Below, one piece after another: positions 28,165 to 37,020 of a DNA stretch of 64,000 nt (position 1 is its first letter; every line of letters starts with the position of its first letter). Both the position numbers and the translations under genes were made by a program. The stretch spans positions 1-64,000 of the forward strand of contig NZ_JAAVUS010000008.1 of NCBI RefSeq assembly GCF_018449525.1. Reading direction: 5' to 3'. This DNA is from Bradyrhizobium sp. dw_78 (lineage in GTDB: Bacteria > Pseudomonadota > Alphaproteobacteria > Rhizobiales > Xanthobacteraceae). A model generated the notes under the pieces. That model searched no databases and had not been told where the DNA came from. It saw only the letters and a list, made by a program, of their open reading frames with translations.

Positions 28165-29361
28165 ATGACACGAGTGACATTTCGAAAATGGTTCTGGGTC
28201 CACAAATGGTCCAGCCTTGTGTGTACGGCGTTCCTGTTGCTGATCTGCGTCACCGGCTTGCCGCTGGTTTTCAATGACGAAATCGGCGACTGGCTCGATG
28301 ACGGTCTTCCCTACGCCAGCGTGCCGGCCGGCACGCCCAATACCAGTCTCGATCATGTCGCGGCCTTGAGCCGGCAGATGTATCCGGGCCAGATCATCGT
28401 CTCGATATTCGTCGATGACGACGAGCCGAAGATGGTGGTGTTCATGGCGCCGTCCTGGGCGGCGTTCAACGCGGATCGCAAGTCCGGCCACTGGATCAAG
28501 TTCGACGCGCGGACCGCGCAGGTGCTCAAGCAGTCGAAGCCGCTCAGCCAGGAGAGCCTGACATTCCTTGGCACCATGCTCAGCCTGCATAGGGATCTGT
28601 TCGCGGGGCTTCCCGGCGAACTGTTCATGGGAACGATGGCGCTGCTGTTCGTGGTCGCGATCGTCTCCGGCGTCGTGATCTATGGGCCGTTCATGCGCAA
28701 GCTCGATTTTGGCACGGTGCGGGCCGATCGTTCGCCGCGGCTGAAATGGCTTGACCTGCACAACATGCTCGGCGTGGTCACGCTGGCCTGGGCGCTGGTG
28801 GTGGGGGCGACCGGCGTCATGAACGAACTGTCGACGCCATTGTTCGCGCTGTGGCAGCAGACCGATGTGAGGGCCATGCTTGCTCCGCTGCGCGGCAGAC
28901 CGGTGCCTGCAGAGTCCGAATTGAGTTCGCCGCAGGCGGCGTTCGATGCCGCGAGGACCGCACTTCCCGGCATGACGATAAGCAGCGTGGTGTTCCCCGG
29001 CGCGCAGTTCGGCTCGCCCTATCACTATTTGCTGTGGGCGAAGGGGCAGCAGCCGCTGACATCGCGGCTGTTCAGTCCCGTGCTGGTCGATGCGCGCAGC
29101 GGGAAGCTGGATGGTGTGGTCGCGATGCCGTGGTACCTGCGTGCTCTCGAAGTTTCGCGGCCGCTGCATTTCGGCGATTACGGCGGGCTACCGCTGAAGA
29201 TCATCTGGGCGCTGCTCGACCTCGTGACCATCATCGTGCTTGGCAGCGGGCTCTATCTCTGGCTATCGCGGCGCAACTCGCCCGCCGCGGCGGCCGATGC
29301 GGAATTGGTGGCGAGCCATGCGGCATCCTTGCCCGCGCTATCCCGGGAAGCCGCCGAATGA
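28165..29361 (+). CDS. PepSY-associated membrane protein, iron-uptake type (PiuB-like)
   Basis: This 398-aa inner-membrane protein has four predicted helices: near 12-35 (SLVCTAFLLLICVTGLPLVF), about 152-175 (FMGTMALLFVVAIVSGVVIYG), about 195-215 (LGVVTLAWALVVGATGV) and about 345-370. A periplasmic PepSY region lies between. Conserved His residues (HKWSSL, LSLHRDL, LDLHNML) could bind haem or metal. Family members are often iron-repressed and are proposed to reduce or release iron from siderophores. It lies 195 bp after receptor 2 and overlaps a small membrane gene by 4 bp. Confidence 0.88.
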   Translation: MTRVTFRKWFWVHKWSSLVCTAFLLLICVTGLPLVFNDEIGDWLDDGLPYASVPAGTPNTSLDHVAALSRQMYPGQIIVSIFVDDDEPKMVVFMAPSWAAFNADRKSGHWIKFDARTAQVLKQSKPLSQESLTFLGTMLSLHRDLFAGLPGELFMGTMALLFVVAIVSGVVIYGPFMRKLDFGTVRADRSPRLKWLDLHNMLGVVTLAWALVVGATGVMNELSTPLFALWQQTDVRAMLAPLRGRPVPAESELSSPQAAFDAARTALPGMTISSVVFPGAQFGSPYHYLLWAKGQQPLTSRLFSPVLVDARSGKLDGVVAMPWYLRALEVSRPLHFGDYGGLPLKIIWALLDLVTIIVLGSGLYLWLSRRNSPAAAADAELVASHAASLPALSREAAE

Positions 29362-29564
29362 ACAGAAGAGGTGGCTCGGCCAGCCGCGTGTGGCGCTGGC
29401 CGATGGTGCTCGCAGTATTGACGGTGTTCGGCCTGCTGTCAGCGTTGCTCGGGCAAGGCGGCATCTGGTGGGCCTTGTCATGGGCCGCTCTTGCGAGCCC
29501 GCTTGTTGTCATTCTGGCCTGTGTCTGGATGCGCCGGCGCGCGGTTGTGGTCGCCGATGAATAG
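29358..29564 (+). CDS. 68-aa membrane protein overlapping the PepSY gene
   Basis: The ATG at 29358 overlaps the TGA of the PepSY gene (ATGA junction), so the two should be translationally coupled. The 68-residue product has two hydrophobic helices (PMVLAVLTVFGLLSALLG and a second around LASPLVVILACVW) and basic ends. Small two-helix proteins in this position accompany PepSY iron-uptake proteins in related genomes and may be a partner subunit. The function is unknown. Confidence 0.7.
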   Translation: MNRRGGSASRVWRWPMVLAVLTVFGLLSALLGQGGIWWALSWAALASPLVVILACVWMRRRAVVVADE

Positions 29565-29583
29565 GTGCGACCATGGTCCGACA

Positions 29584-29604
29584 AATTTAGAGGGCATCTA
29601 AATT
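29584..29604. promoter_or_regulatory. Perfect ICE-like (Irr) palindrome before sigma factor 3
   Basis: The core TTTAGA-GGGCA-TCTAAA (29586-29602) is a perfect inverted repeat with 8-bp arms when the flanking AA/TT is included. It ends 102 bp before the ATG of sigma factor 3 and is the strongest of the boxes in this region. Confidence 0.65.
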
Positions 29605-29704
29605 ATTGCATTTGCGCGACAATCATCCATCCCTTACTTGGCGAAGGAGCGGCCCGGAGGCGGTGGCATCGCCATCGCTTCGAAGCTTTGTTCGAGTGAA
29701 CGTG

Positions 29705-30211
29705 ATGCGCGCCCATGCGGTTGATCTGGCTGGTCTTTATACGTCCGAGCACGGCCGGCTGAAGCGGCTTGTCGGCCGGCTGGTCGGCAACAGGGCGATG
29801 GCGGAGGATCTGGTCCATCAGGCCTTCGTCAAGCTGCTGGGCCAGGCCGATCGCGACGACTTCGCCAATTGCCCCGCTTATCTGACCAGCGCGGCGCGCA
29901 ACCTTGCTTTCAATCATATTCGCGACACCGCGCGGCACGCCGAGGTCAAACTTCCGGATGCGGAATTTCACGAGATTGCGGACACGTCCGCGTCGCCCGA
30001 AATCATCGCGCTTTATCGCTGTGAACTGAGGCGCGTGCTCCACGCCGTGATGTCTCTGCCGCCGCGTCGTCGTGAGGCGTTCGTGCTGAACAAATTCGAA
30101 GGCATGAGCTATGACGAGATCGCCCTGCGCCAGGGCATATCGCGCAATACCGTGATCTCCCAGATCGTCAGCGCGCTGACTGACCTCGACCGGCTGGTCG
30201 GCCAGCGATAA
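29705..30211 (+). CDS. FecI-type ECF sigma factor 3
   Basis: The 168-aa ECF sigma factor has region 2 (MAEDLVHQAFVKLLG, YLTSAARNLAFNHIRD) and region 4 (LPPRRREAFVLNKFEGMSYDEIALRQGI). ATG 29705 is chosen because the sequence from there (MRAHAVDLAGLYTSEHGRL) aligns with sigma factor 2 from its first residue; the frame is open back to 29606. It heads the third cassette and lies downstream of the perfect ICE-like palindrome. Confidence 0.9.
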   Translation: MRAHAVDLAGLYTSEHGRLKRLVGRLVGNRAMAEDLVHQAFVKLLGQADRDDFANCPAYLTSAARNLAFNHIRDTARHAEVKLPDAEFHEIADTSASPEIIALYRCELRRVLHAVMSLPPRRREAFVLNKFEGMSYDEIALRQGISRNTVISQIVSALTDLDRLVGQR

Positions 30212-30309
30212 AAAATCGCGCCCCGCGCTCCATTGGATATCTGTTTCCGGGTGTCATAGTGGATAGGGGCGGTGTACGGGCACCGGCCGGTTTATGCAGG
30301 TGGCAGGGA

Positions 30310-31245
30310 ATGCAGGACGATGCGGCCGATCCCATCATGAGGGAGGCGCTGGAATGGTTTGTCCGCCTGCGGGATGAAACCGTCGGCGACGATGACCGTC
30401 GCGGGTTTCTGGCATGGCTCGATCGGGACGAAAGCCATGCCGCCGCCTGGGCCCGCGCCCAAGCGCTGTGGGATCGGTTTGATATCGCACAGCCGGAGTT
30501 CGACAAGTTTCGGCGCTCGCAGGCCGTCCTGAGCCGCCGCCATCTGTTGGCGGGTGGCATGATCGTGCTGGCGGGAGGCGCCGGCCTCTATGCTTTCGGC
30601 CGCCGTGACCTGTTCGCCGATCACGTCACCGATATCGGTGAGCGGCGTACATTCACGCTCGCGGATGGCAGCATCGTCGAGCTCGGAAGCTATTCGGCGC
30701 TCTCGGTGAATTTCTCCGCGTCGTCGCGGCGATTGCAATTGTATCGCGGCGAGGGCTTTTTCGATGTCGCGGCCGATCCGCAAAGGCCTTTCATCGTCGG
30801 GGCCGCGGGCGGCGCCATCAAGGCGCTTGGCACGCGCTTCGATGTCAAGTCCGTCGGCGATGTCGTCACGGTGACGGTCAGCGAGCACATGGTGCAGGTG
30901 AGCGCCGGTTCGACGCTCGGCATTGACGTCGGAGCGGGTTTTCAGGTCAGCTACGGCAGCGGCGGTATCGGCGGGGTAAGCCCGGCCGATCTCGATACGT
31001 CGGAAGCGTGGCGGCAAGACCGCATCGTGTTTCAGGACGTTCCGTTGCGCCGTGTGCTGGCGGAGCTGGAGCGCTACCGGCATGGCCGCATCGTGCTGGC
31101 CGACAGCAGTATCGGCGATATTCCCGTCACCGCGATTTTCGATACCAGGCAGGCGGACAGCGCCTTGCAGACGATCGCGGAAACCTTGCCGATCCGCGTG
31201 CTTCAGGCGACGAACTACATCGCGATCGTCTACCGCGCCTCCTGA
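30310..31245 (+). CDS. FecR-type anti-sigma factor 3
   Basis: This 311-aa protein has an anti-sigma domain (MREALEWFVRLRDETVGDDD, then FLAWLDRDESHAAAWARA), a membrane helix near 85-100 (LAGGMIVLAGGAGLYAF) and a FecR domain (DIGERRTFTLADGSIVEL, LYRGEGFFDV, ALGTRFDVKS). ATG 30310 has GGTGG seven bases upstream; GTG 30259 is an alternative. It should control sigma factor 3 in response to receptor 3. Confidence 0.88.
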   Translation: MQDDAADPIMREALEWFVRLRDETVGDDDRRGFLAWLDRDESHAAAWARAQALWDRFDIAQPEFDKFRRSQAVLSRRHLLAGGMIVLAGGAGLYAFGRRDLFADHVTDIGERRTFTLADGSIVELGSYSALSVNFSASSRRLQLYRGEGFFDVAADPQRPFIVGAAGGAIKALGTRFDVKSVGDVVTVTVSEHMVQVSAGSTLGIDVGAGFQVSYGSGGIGGVSPADLDTSEAWRQDRIVFQDVPLRRVLAELERYRHGRIVLADSSIGDIPVTAIFDTRQADSALQTIAETLPIRVLQATNYIAIVYRAS

Positions 31246-31259
31246 GATGCACCGTCCCG

Positions 31260-31276
31260 TTTAGGGGCATTCTAAA
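31260..31276. promoter_or_regulatory. ICE-like (Irr) box before receptor 3
   Basis: TTTAGG-GGCAT-TCTAAA matches the palindrome arms at 11 of 12 positions. It lies between the anti-sigma gene and receptor 3, ending 115 bp before the receptor ATG. Confidence 0.5.
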
Positions 31277-31391
31277 AATGATCTGCTGAAAAGGCCGAAG
31301 CCGGGTCATTAGGTGGCGTCCGCCAAGTGTCAACCCCATTGAGAGCGATGGCCGCACCTGCGGCCGGAAGCCGTGACGACAAGGTGGGGCG

Positions 31392-33875
31392 ATGCGGAAT
31401 GAACGGGGCGATGCGCGTGCGGTCAAATGGGCGCCAAGGCGGGCAGGGGGCTCGAGGCGGCCGGTGGCGATGTTTGCGTTATTATGCACGACGGCGCTGA
31501 TCGATTTGTCCGGATCGCCGGCGATCGCGCAATCGCAGCCAGGCACGGCAACCGCGCAGTCCTTTGACATTCCGCCGCAACCTCTGTCGCAGGCGCTGGT
31601 TCGCTTTTCCAAGGTCGCGGGGCTGCAGTTGTTCTTCGATACCAACATTACGCGCGGCGTCAATTCGCCCGGCGTGCAGGGGACGCTGTCGCAGTCCGAG
31701 GCGCTGGGCCGTCTGCTTGCAGGATCTGGCCTCACCTATCGCTTCAACAACGCCAACACCGTCACGGTGCAGCGGCCAGGTGTGACGGCCGCTGGCGCCG
31801 CACCCGCGGGCGCAATCAATCTCGACACCATCGATGTCCAGGGGGCGTCGAGCACGTCCACGCTCGGCGCTCCGCCACCGGCCTATGCCGGTGGGCAGGT
31901 CGCGACCGGCGGCCAGCTAGGCATGCTGGGCAACCGCAGCGTTATGGATACGCCGTTCAACGCAACGAGCTTTACGGCGAAGACGATCGAGGATCAGCAG
32001 GCGCGCAGCATCGCCGATGTCCTGAACAACGATCCATCCGTCAGGAGCATCTGGTCGCAAGGAAGCTATACCGATATTTTCTATATGCGTGGCTTTGAAG
32101 TGTTCTCAGACGACATTTCGCTGGGCGGCGTCTACGGCGTGCTGCCACGCGAATTCGTATCTCCGGATATTGCGGAAAGAGTTGAGGTTCTCAAGGGGCC
32201 ATCGGCGTTGCTGAACGGTCTCTCTCCAACCGGCGCCATTGGCGGTTCGATCAATATCGTACCCAAGCGTGCGACGGATGATCCGATCACACGCCTGACG
32301 ACCTCCTACAGCTCGATCTCGCAGTTCGGAACGCATATCGATGTCGGACGACGTTACGGCGATGACAAGGAATGGGGTGTTCGGTTCAACGGGACGTTCA
32401 AGGACGGCGACACCGCCGTCAATGGTCAATCCCAGCAGTTTGGCGATGCAGTCCTCGGCCTCGACTATCGCGGAGAACGGTTCCGGGCTTCCGCCGATCT
32501 TGGCTATCAGAACGACAGATTTGATTCCCCAGCCCAGCCGTTTTACATCGATCCGGGCATTCCGGTGCCGAAGGCTCCGGATCTTTCGAAGAATGTTTTT
32601 CCGCCGTGGTCCTATTGGAGCAGCGAGAACGTCTTTGGCGTCGTCCGGGCTGAGTACGATCTTACGTCGGACTGGACGGTATTCGGTTCGGTCGGCGCGA
32701 GAAACAATGATTTTACGGTCTTGGCCGCACAGCCCTCGATCACCGGGATCGGAGGCGCCATCGAGACCTCTCCTTACCTGTTTCCGGCTCGCACCGACAC
32801 CCGCACCGCCCAGGGTGGATTGCGCGGAACGTTTGACACCGGCCCGATCCACCATGCCGTGTCGTTCATTGGAAGCTGGTACGACCAGTTGAACGGCAGC
32901 AACATCTTCTTTGGGCCCACGATCGCGACAAATCTTTACAGCCCGAACTGGGGACCGGCTCCGGGCTTTCCCGGATCCACCGGCAGCACGCCGCGCACGG
33001 CTACCACAGTCCTGTCAGGCGCCGCTGCCGCCGATACCCTGTCGGTTTTGGACGAACGTATTCAGTTGACCCTGGGCGTCAGGCAGCAGCAGGTCGAAAC
33101 CGCGAACTACGATCGAACTTCGCAGGCCGTCACCACGTCTTACGACGAGGGCGCCACAAGCCCGGCTGTTGGGTTGGTCATCAAGCCGCTGAGCAACGTG
33201 TCGCTCTACGGAAATTATATCGAAGGCCTTCAGCCAGGATCGATCGCCCCGGCCGGAACAGCGAACGCCGGAACGTCGTTGGCGCCCTACAGGTCAAAGC
33301 AGTATGAAGTCGGCACCAAGGTCGATTTCGGGAAGATCACCGCCACACTCAGCGCGTTTCAAATCGAGCAGCCGAGTGCGGTGACCGATCCGGTCACCCT
33401 GATCTACGCCCTTGGCGGGCAGCAGCGCAATCGCGGCATCGAAATCAACACCTTCGGTGAGGTCACAAACGGCATACGCCTGCTGGGCGGTGTCACATTC
33501 ATTGATGCGACATTGACTGAAACTACGGACCCCACCACGCAGGGCAAGGATGCGCCCGGTGTCCCGAAGGTCCAGCTGAACTTTGGCGGGGAATGGGACA
33601 CGCCATTCGCGCCAGGCCTCACTTTGACGGCGCGCGCGATTTATACGTCGTCGCAATATGCCGATTACGCCAACACGCAGCAGATTCCGGACTGGACGCG
33701 GTTCGATATCGGCGCGCGCTATACGTTCCAGGGGCCGAACGGCAAACCAATCACCATCAGAGCGGATATTCAGAACCTGCTTGGCAAGAACTACTGGGCC
33801 AATTCGGCTCCTGACTATGGCCTCGCGCTGGGAACTCCCCGGACCTACCTCGTTTCGACAACTTTCGATTTCTGA
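31392..33875 (+). CDS. TonB-dependent siderophore receptor/transducer 3
   Basis: The 827-aa receptor has a signal peptide ending near SPAIAQSQ, an STN domain (FDIPPQPLSQALVRFSKVAG, about residues 55-130), the TonB-box-like LDTIDVQG and the plug and barrel. It ends in Phe-Asp-Phe, not Arg-Trp, and lacks the C-terminal Cys pair of receptors 1 and 2. It therefore belongs to a different receptor subfamily and probably binds a different siderophore. AAGGTGGGG precedes the ATG. ExbB, ExbD and TonB genes follow after a remnant ABC gene. Confidence 0.92.
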   Translation: MRNERGDARAVKWAPRRAGGSRRPVAMFALLCTTALIDLSGSPAIAQSQPGTATAQSFDIPPQPLSQALVRFSKVAGLQLFFDTNITRGVNSPGVQGTLSQSEALGRLLAGSGLTYRFNNANTVTVQRPGVTAAGAAPAGAINLDTIDVQGASSTSTLGAPPPAYAGGQVATGGQLGMLGNRSVMDTPFNATSFTAKTIEDQQARSIADVLNNDPSVRSIWSQGSYTDIFYMRGFEVFSDDISLGGVYGVLPREFVSPDIAERVEVLKGPSALLNGLSPTGAIGGSINIVPKRATDDPITRLTTSYSSISQFGTHIDVGRRYGDDKEWGVRFNGTFKDGDTAVNGQSQQFGDAVLGLDYRGERFRASADLGYQNDRFDSPAQPFYIDPGIPVPKAPDLSKNVFPPWSYWSSENVFGVVRAEYDLTSDWTVFGSVGARNNDFTVLAAQPSITGIGGAIETSPYLFPARTDTRTAQGGLRGTFDTGPIHHAVSFIGSWYDQLNGSNIFFGPTIATNLYSPNWGPAPGFPGSTGSTPRTATTVLSGAAAADTLSVLDERIQLTLGVRQQQVETANYDRTSQAVTTSYDEGATSPAVGLVIKPLSNVSLYGNYIEGLQPGSIAPAGTANAGTSLAPYRSKQYEVGTKVDFGKITATLSAFQIEQPSAVTDPVTLIYALGGQQRNRGIEINTFGEVTNGIRLLGGVTFIDATLTETTDPTTQGKDAPGVPKVQLNFGGEWDTPFAPGLTLTARAIYTSSQYADYANTQQIPDWTRFDIGARYTFQGPNGKPITIRADIQNLLGKNYWANSAPDYGLALGTPRTYLVSTTFDF

Positions 33876-34225
33876 CGTTCAGGTGGCCGGGATGGATTTG
33901 CCGGGCTGCAAATCTGACCATCGGGTGAACGGAAGGGAGGATCGCGGGCCTGATTTCGAACCGGAATCGGGCCGATGAATGGCTTGCATATTTTCAAAAA
34001 AATATGCCGCCGAACATGAGGGAAAAGGCGGTCTCGGTCGTCATAACAATGTGGGAGTTGCGCGCAGCTCCCGGAAGGGTGCGAACAGCAGGACACGCCT
34101 TCGGATGCGGCCGGGAAACAGCTCCCGTCTTCGTACCGGGTCGCGTTCTAAACGATTGAATTGCTGCATGAAATTGTCGTCCAAACGCTCGCATTGCGGT
34201 CGCTCATGCCTCTGATGAGGTGTTG
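33876..34225. other. 350-bp interval between receptor 3 and the exporter remnant
   Basis: No supported gene is seen. A 53-codon basic frame begins near 34003, but it has no ribosome-binding site or family. A lone TTCTAAA half-site occurs near 34146. Confidence 0.35.
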
Positions 34226-34549
34226 ATGGAGGCCGGACCCCCCAACGTTGTTCGGGAGGCGATGCGGCCGTTCTGGTCGCTTGCGCTGTTCGCGGCCCTG
34301 ACCGGGACGGTCGGCGGGCTTGCCGCCGCATGGCTGCTCGCGACCGTCAATCAGGGCCTGACCGGTGCAAACGACGGCATCTGGTCCCTGCTGGGAAGCT
34401 TTGTCGGCCTTGGCGTGGTGAGCGTCGGCGGCGCGCTAGACGGCACGGCGCAGGACGAATTGCACAAGCATGCACGGCATCGTTCCTCCGGATGCAGATC
34501 GCAGGCCCGCCGGCTTGCTCCAACTGGCTGGCCGGCGTTGCAGCTCTAA
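34226..34549 (+). pseudogene. Remnant of a siderophore/cyclic-peptide ABC exporter (SyrD/PvdE type)
   Basis: About 70 residues resemble the first two transmembrane helices of SyrD/PvdE-type exporters (MRPFWSLALFAALTGTVGGL, AAWLLATVNQGL, then SLLGSFVGLGVVSVGG). The frame then passes into unrelated His/Arg-rich sequence and stops. A full exporter is about 550 residues with an ATPase domain; that part is absent here. Such exporters sit next to siderophore receptors in related genomes, so this looks like a decayed member of the same iron cluster. The call is from pattern recall and is moderately secure. Confidence 0.55.
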
Positions 34550-34558
34550 AAAGGCAAG

Positions 34559-35656
34559 ATGAGAGAACCAATGCACAGCATGAACATCGCCAGCATCGTG
34601 GATATGTCGGGACGGCGGAACAGTTTGACGACGTGCGGCAAGATGATGCGCAAGGTCTCGGGATTGATCTTTGTCATGCTGCTGGCCACGCCGGTCGCGG
34701 CGCAGGACAACGCGCCGGTGTCCGGGCCCGCGGTAATGTCGCAGGGCACCGTGGCTTCACCAATGCCGGCCACGGCGGCGGCTGCGCCTGCTGTCGAGAA
34801 CTCCGGCGAGAACGCCGGAGCGGGTTCGGCGCCGGCCGGTCAGCTGCCGGTAGCTGTGTCGTCGTCATCTGCGGTGACGGCGTCGTTGCCGCAGGATCTG
34901 TCCCCCTGGTCGATGTTCAAGAACGCCGACATCATCGTGAAGATTGTGATGGTTGGGCTGGCGTTTGCATCCCTGGCGACGTGGACGGTGTGGCTGGCCA
35001 AGGGTCTCGAACTGATTGCCGCCAAGCGCCGGGCACGAAGTGCGGCGCGGAAACTGCAGCGTGCGGAGAGCCTTGAGCAGGCGCGGATAGAGATCGAGGC
35101 CGGCTGGACGCGGCAAGGCCCGGTCGCGGATCTGGTACAGGCAGCGGTGCGCGAAACCAGGCGCTCGACCGACCTGTCAATCGAGGGCATCAAGGAGCGG
35201 CTTGCGATCGCATTGTCGCGGATCGAGGCGAGGGCTGGACGCGGCATGGCGCGCGGCACGGGCCTGCTCGCGACCATCGGCGCGACGGCGCCGTTCGTCG
35301 GCCTGTTCGGTACGGTGTGGGGCATCATGAATTCATTCATCGGCATTTCGCAGTCGAAGACGACCAATCTCGCCGTTGTGGCCCCGGGTATCGCCGAGGC
35401 GCTGCTCGCGACCGCCATCGGGCTTGTCGCCGCGATTCCCGCCGTCATCATCTATAATGTGTTCGCGCGTGCCATCACGGGCTATCGGGCATTGCTGTCG
35501 GATGCTTCGGGCGAGGTGTTGCAGCATTTGTCGCGCGATCTGGAGCGGCAGGCGCTGAGCGCCGCGCTGTCATCCCCGGTTGCTTCAGGACCGGCGGTGG
35601 GCCAGCCGGAGCGATCCGCCGCCCGCGCAGCGTCTCATCTGCGTCCCGCGGAATAA
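34559..35656 (+). CDS. exbB: ExbB, TonB-system energizer (MotA/TolQ/ExbB family)
   Basis: The 365-aa protein has an N-terminal signal-like segment (VSGLIFVMLLATPVAAQ), an Ala/Pro-rich spacer and three ExbB helices: near 125-150 (IIVKIVMVGLAFASLATWTVW), about 235-260 (GLLATIGATAPFVGLFGTVWGI) and about 275-305 (APGIAEALLATAIGLVAAIPAVI). The extended N-terminus is typical of alphaproteobacterial ExbB. With ExbD it forms the proton-driven motor for TonB. ATG 34559 has an AAGG spaced five bases upstream; ATG 34643 is an alternative. The exbD gene follows 4 bp later. Confidence 0.93.
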   Translation: MREPMHSMNIASIVDMSGRRNSLTTCGKMMRKVSGLIFVMLLATPVAAQDNAPVSGPAVMSQGTVASPMPATAAAAPAVENSGENAGAGSAPAGQLPVAVSSSSAVTASLPQDLSPWSMFKNADIIVKIVMVGLAFASLATWTVWLAKGLELIAAKRRARSAARKLQRAESLEQARIEIEAGWTRQGPVADLVQAAVRETRRSTDLSIEGIKERLAIALSRIEARAGRGMARGTGLLATIGATAPFVGLFGTVWGIMNSFIGISQSKTTNLAVVAPGIAEALLATAIGLVAAIPAVIIYNVFARAITGYRALLSDASGEVLQHLSRDLERQALSAALSSPVASGPAVGQPERSAARAASHLRPAE

Positions 35657-35660
35657 TCCA

Positions 35661-36167
35661 ATGGCGGTTACACTGAAAGACCCGCAGGACGGTGATCTTG
35701 TCGAGGTATCCGACATCAATGTCACGCCGTTCATCGACGTGATTCTGGTGCTGCTCATCATCTTCATGGTGGCGGCGCCGTTGTCCACCGTCGACGTCGC
35801 GGTGAACCTGCCGGTCTCGAACGCGCAGCCGCAACCGCGGCCCGACAAGCCGGTGTTCCTGACCGTGAAGCAGGATTTGAGTTTGGCGCTCGGCAACGAA
35901 GATGTTGCGCGTGAGACGCTGCAATCGACGCTGGATCAGCAGACGGGTAACGACCGCGACCAGCGCGTCTTCCTGCGGGCCGACGGCGCGGTCAGTTATC
36001 GCGACCTGATGGCCGTCATGAATCTCCTGCGCGACGCCGGCTATCTCAAGATCGCGCTGGTCGGCCTCGAAGACACTGGACAGGGCAGCGGCGCGGCGGC
36101 GGGCCAGCCGCCTTTTGCGGGCGGCGCGATCCCGCCGGCAACTCCGGCGAACGGTGCCAAGCGATGA
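35661..36167 (+). CDS. exbD: ExbD, TonB-system proton-channel subunit
   Basis: The 168-aa protein has the ExbD/TolR N-terminus with one membrane helix containing the essential Asp (VTPFIDVILVLLIIFMVAAP, about residues 21-40; FID carries the proton-binding Asp). A periplasmic domain follows, with FLRADGAVSYRDLMAVMNLL and GYLKIALVG. A Gly/Pro/Ala tail extends the C-terminus by about 25 residues. It overlaps the downstream tonB gene by 4 bp (ATGA), so exbB-exbD-tonB form a coupled operon. Confidence 0.93.
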   Translation: MAVTLKDPQDGDLVEVSDINVTPFIDVILVLLIIFMVAAPLSTVDVAVNLPVSNAQPQPRPDKPVFLTVKQDLSLALGNEDVARETLQSTLDQQTGNDRDQRVFLRADGAVSYRDLMAVMNLLRDAGYLKIALVGLEDTGQGSGAAAGQPPFAGGAIPPATPANGAKR

Positions 36168-36970
36168 TCGATTGGCGCGATCCCGATGGCCGCTGGTTGC
36201 AGAAGGTCCCGGCGTTGACGGTGTTGTACTGGAGCGCCGCAGCTCTGGTCATCGCCGCCGCGCATGGCGGCGTGGTCTGGCTTGCGCTGAACTGGACTCC
36301 GGCCGAAGCCGCGCCGGGAGAGCCGCCGCCTGCGGTGATGATCGAACTGGCGCCGATTGCGGTCGCGCCGGAGGCGCCGCCGCAAGACATTGCACCGGGC
36401 CCGCAGATGACCGAAGCCCAGCCCGAAACCACGCCGGACATTCCAGACAAGCCGGACATCAAGCTGCCTGAGCTGCCGAAGCTCGATCACGCCGAAGCGG
36501 TATTGACGCCCCCTCCGCCGCCAAAGCCGGAGGAGAAAAAGAAGCCGCCGCCGAAGAAAGATGTCGAACGCAAGAAGCCGCGGGATCCCGATAGGCCGCG
36601 AGCGCCTCAGACCACCGCACCGCCGACCTCGTCGGCGCAGCGCGCGGACCGGTCGGCTGCTCCCGCCGCCGGCGCGGCCGCCATGCCGTCGATGTCCCAG
36701 GCGTCGTGGAAGGGCGCACTGATGGCGCATCTCAACCGTTATAAGCGTTTCCCGTCCGGCGCTGCCGGCGCCGGTACGACGATGATCGCGTTCACGATCA
36801 GCCGCTCCGGGCAAGTGTTGTCGGCGCGCCTGGTCCGGTCGTCCGGCGATGCCGCGCTCGACGAAGAGGCGGTCTCGTTGCCGCGGCGGGCCAGCCCCGT
36901 GCCCGAGCCGCCGCCGGATGTCGGCGGTGGATCGATTACGCTCGCCGTACCGATCCGCTTCAATCGATGA
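36164..36970 (+). CDS. TonB-family energy transducer 2
   Basis: The 268-aa protein has an N-terminal membrane anchor (LTVLYWSAAALVIAAAHGGV, about residues 18-37). A long Pro-Glu/Pro-Lys periplasmic spacer (about 80-145) is typical of TonB. The C-terminal TonB domain (about 185-268) includes WKGALMAHLNRYKRFPSGA and FTISRSGQVLSARLVRSSG. It is encoded with exbB and exbD, and so should be the main energiser for receptor 3 and perhaps all three receptors. It is only distantly similar to TonB 1 (22782-23633). Confidence 0.92.
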   Translation: MIDWRDPDGRWLQKVPALTVLYWSAAALVIAAAHGGVVWLALNWTPAEAAPGEPPPAVMIELAPIAVAPEAPPQDIAPGPQMTEAQPETTPDIPDKPDIKLPELPKLDHAEAVLTPPPPPKPEEKKKPPPKKDVERKKPRDPDRPRAPQTTAPPTSSAQRADRSAAPAAGAAAMPSMSQASWKGALMAHLNRYKRFPSGAAGAGTTMIAFTISRSGQVLSARLVRSSGDAALDEEAVSLPRRASPVPEPPPDVGGGSITLAVPIRFNR

Positions 36971-37020
36971 AACTGAAAACGAAAACTCTCATTCCAAGGC
37001 AGGAACGACAGGAGGGAAAT

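Noticed and set aside
34140..34150. TTCTAAA as a further ICE-like site
   Set aside because: The left arm has no match; only a half-site.
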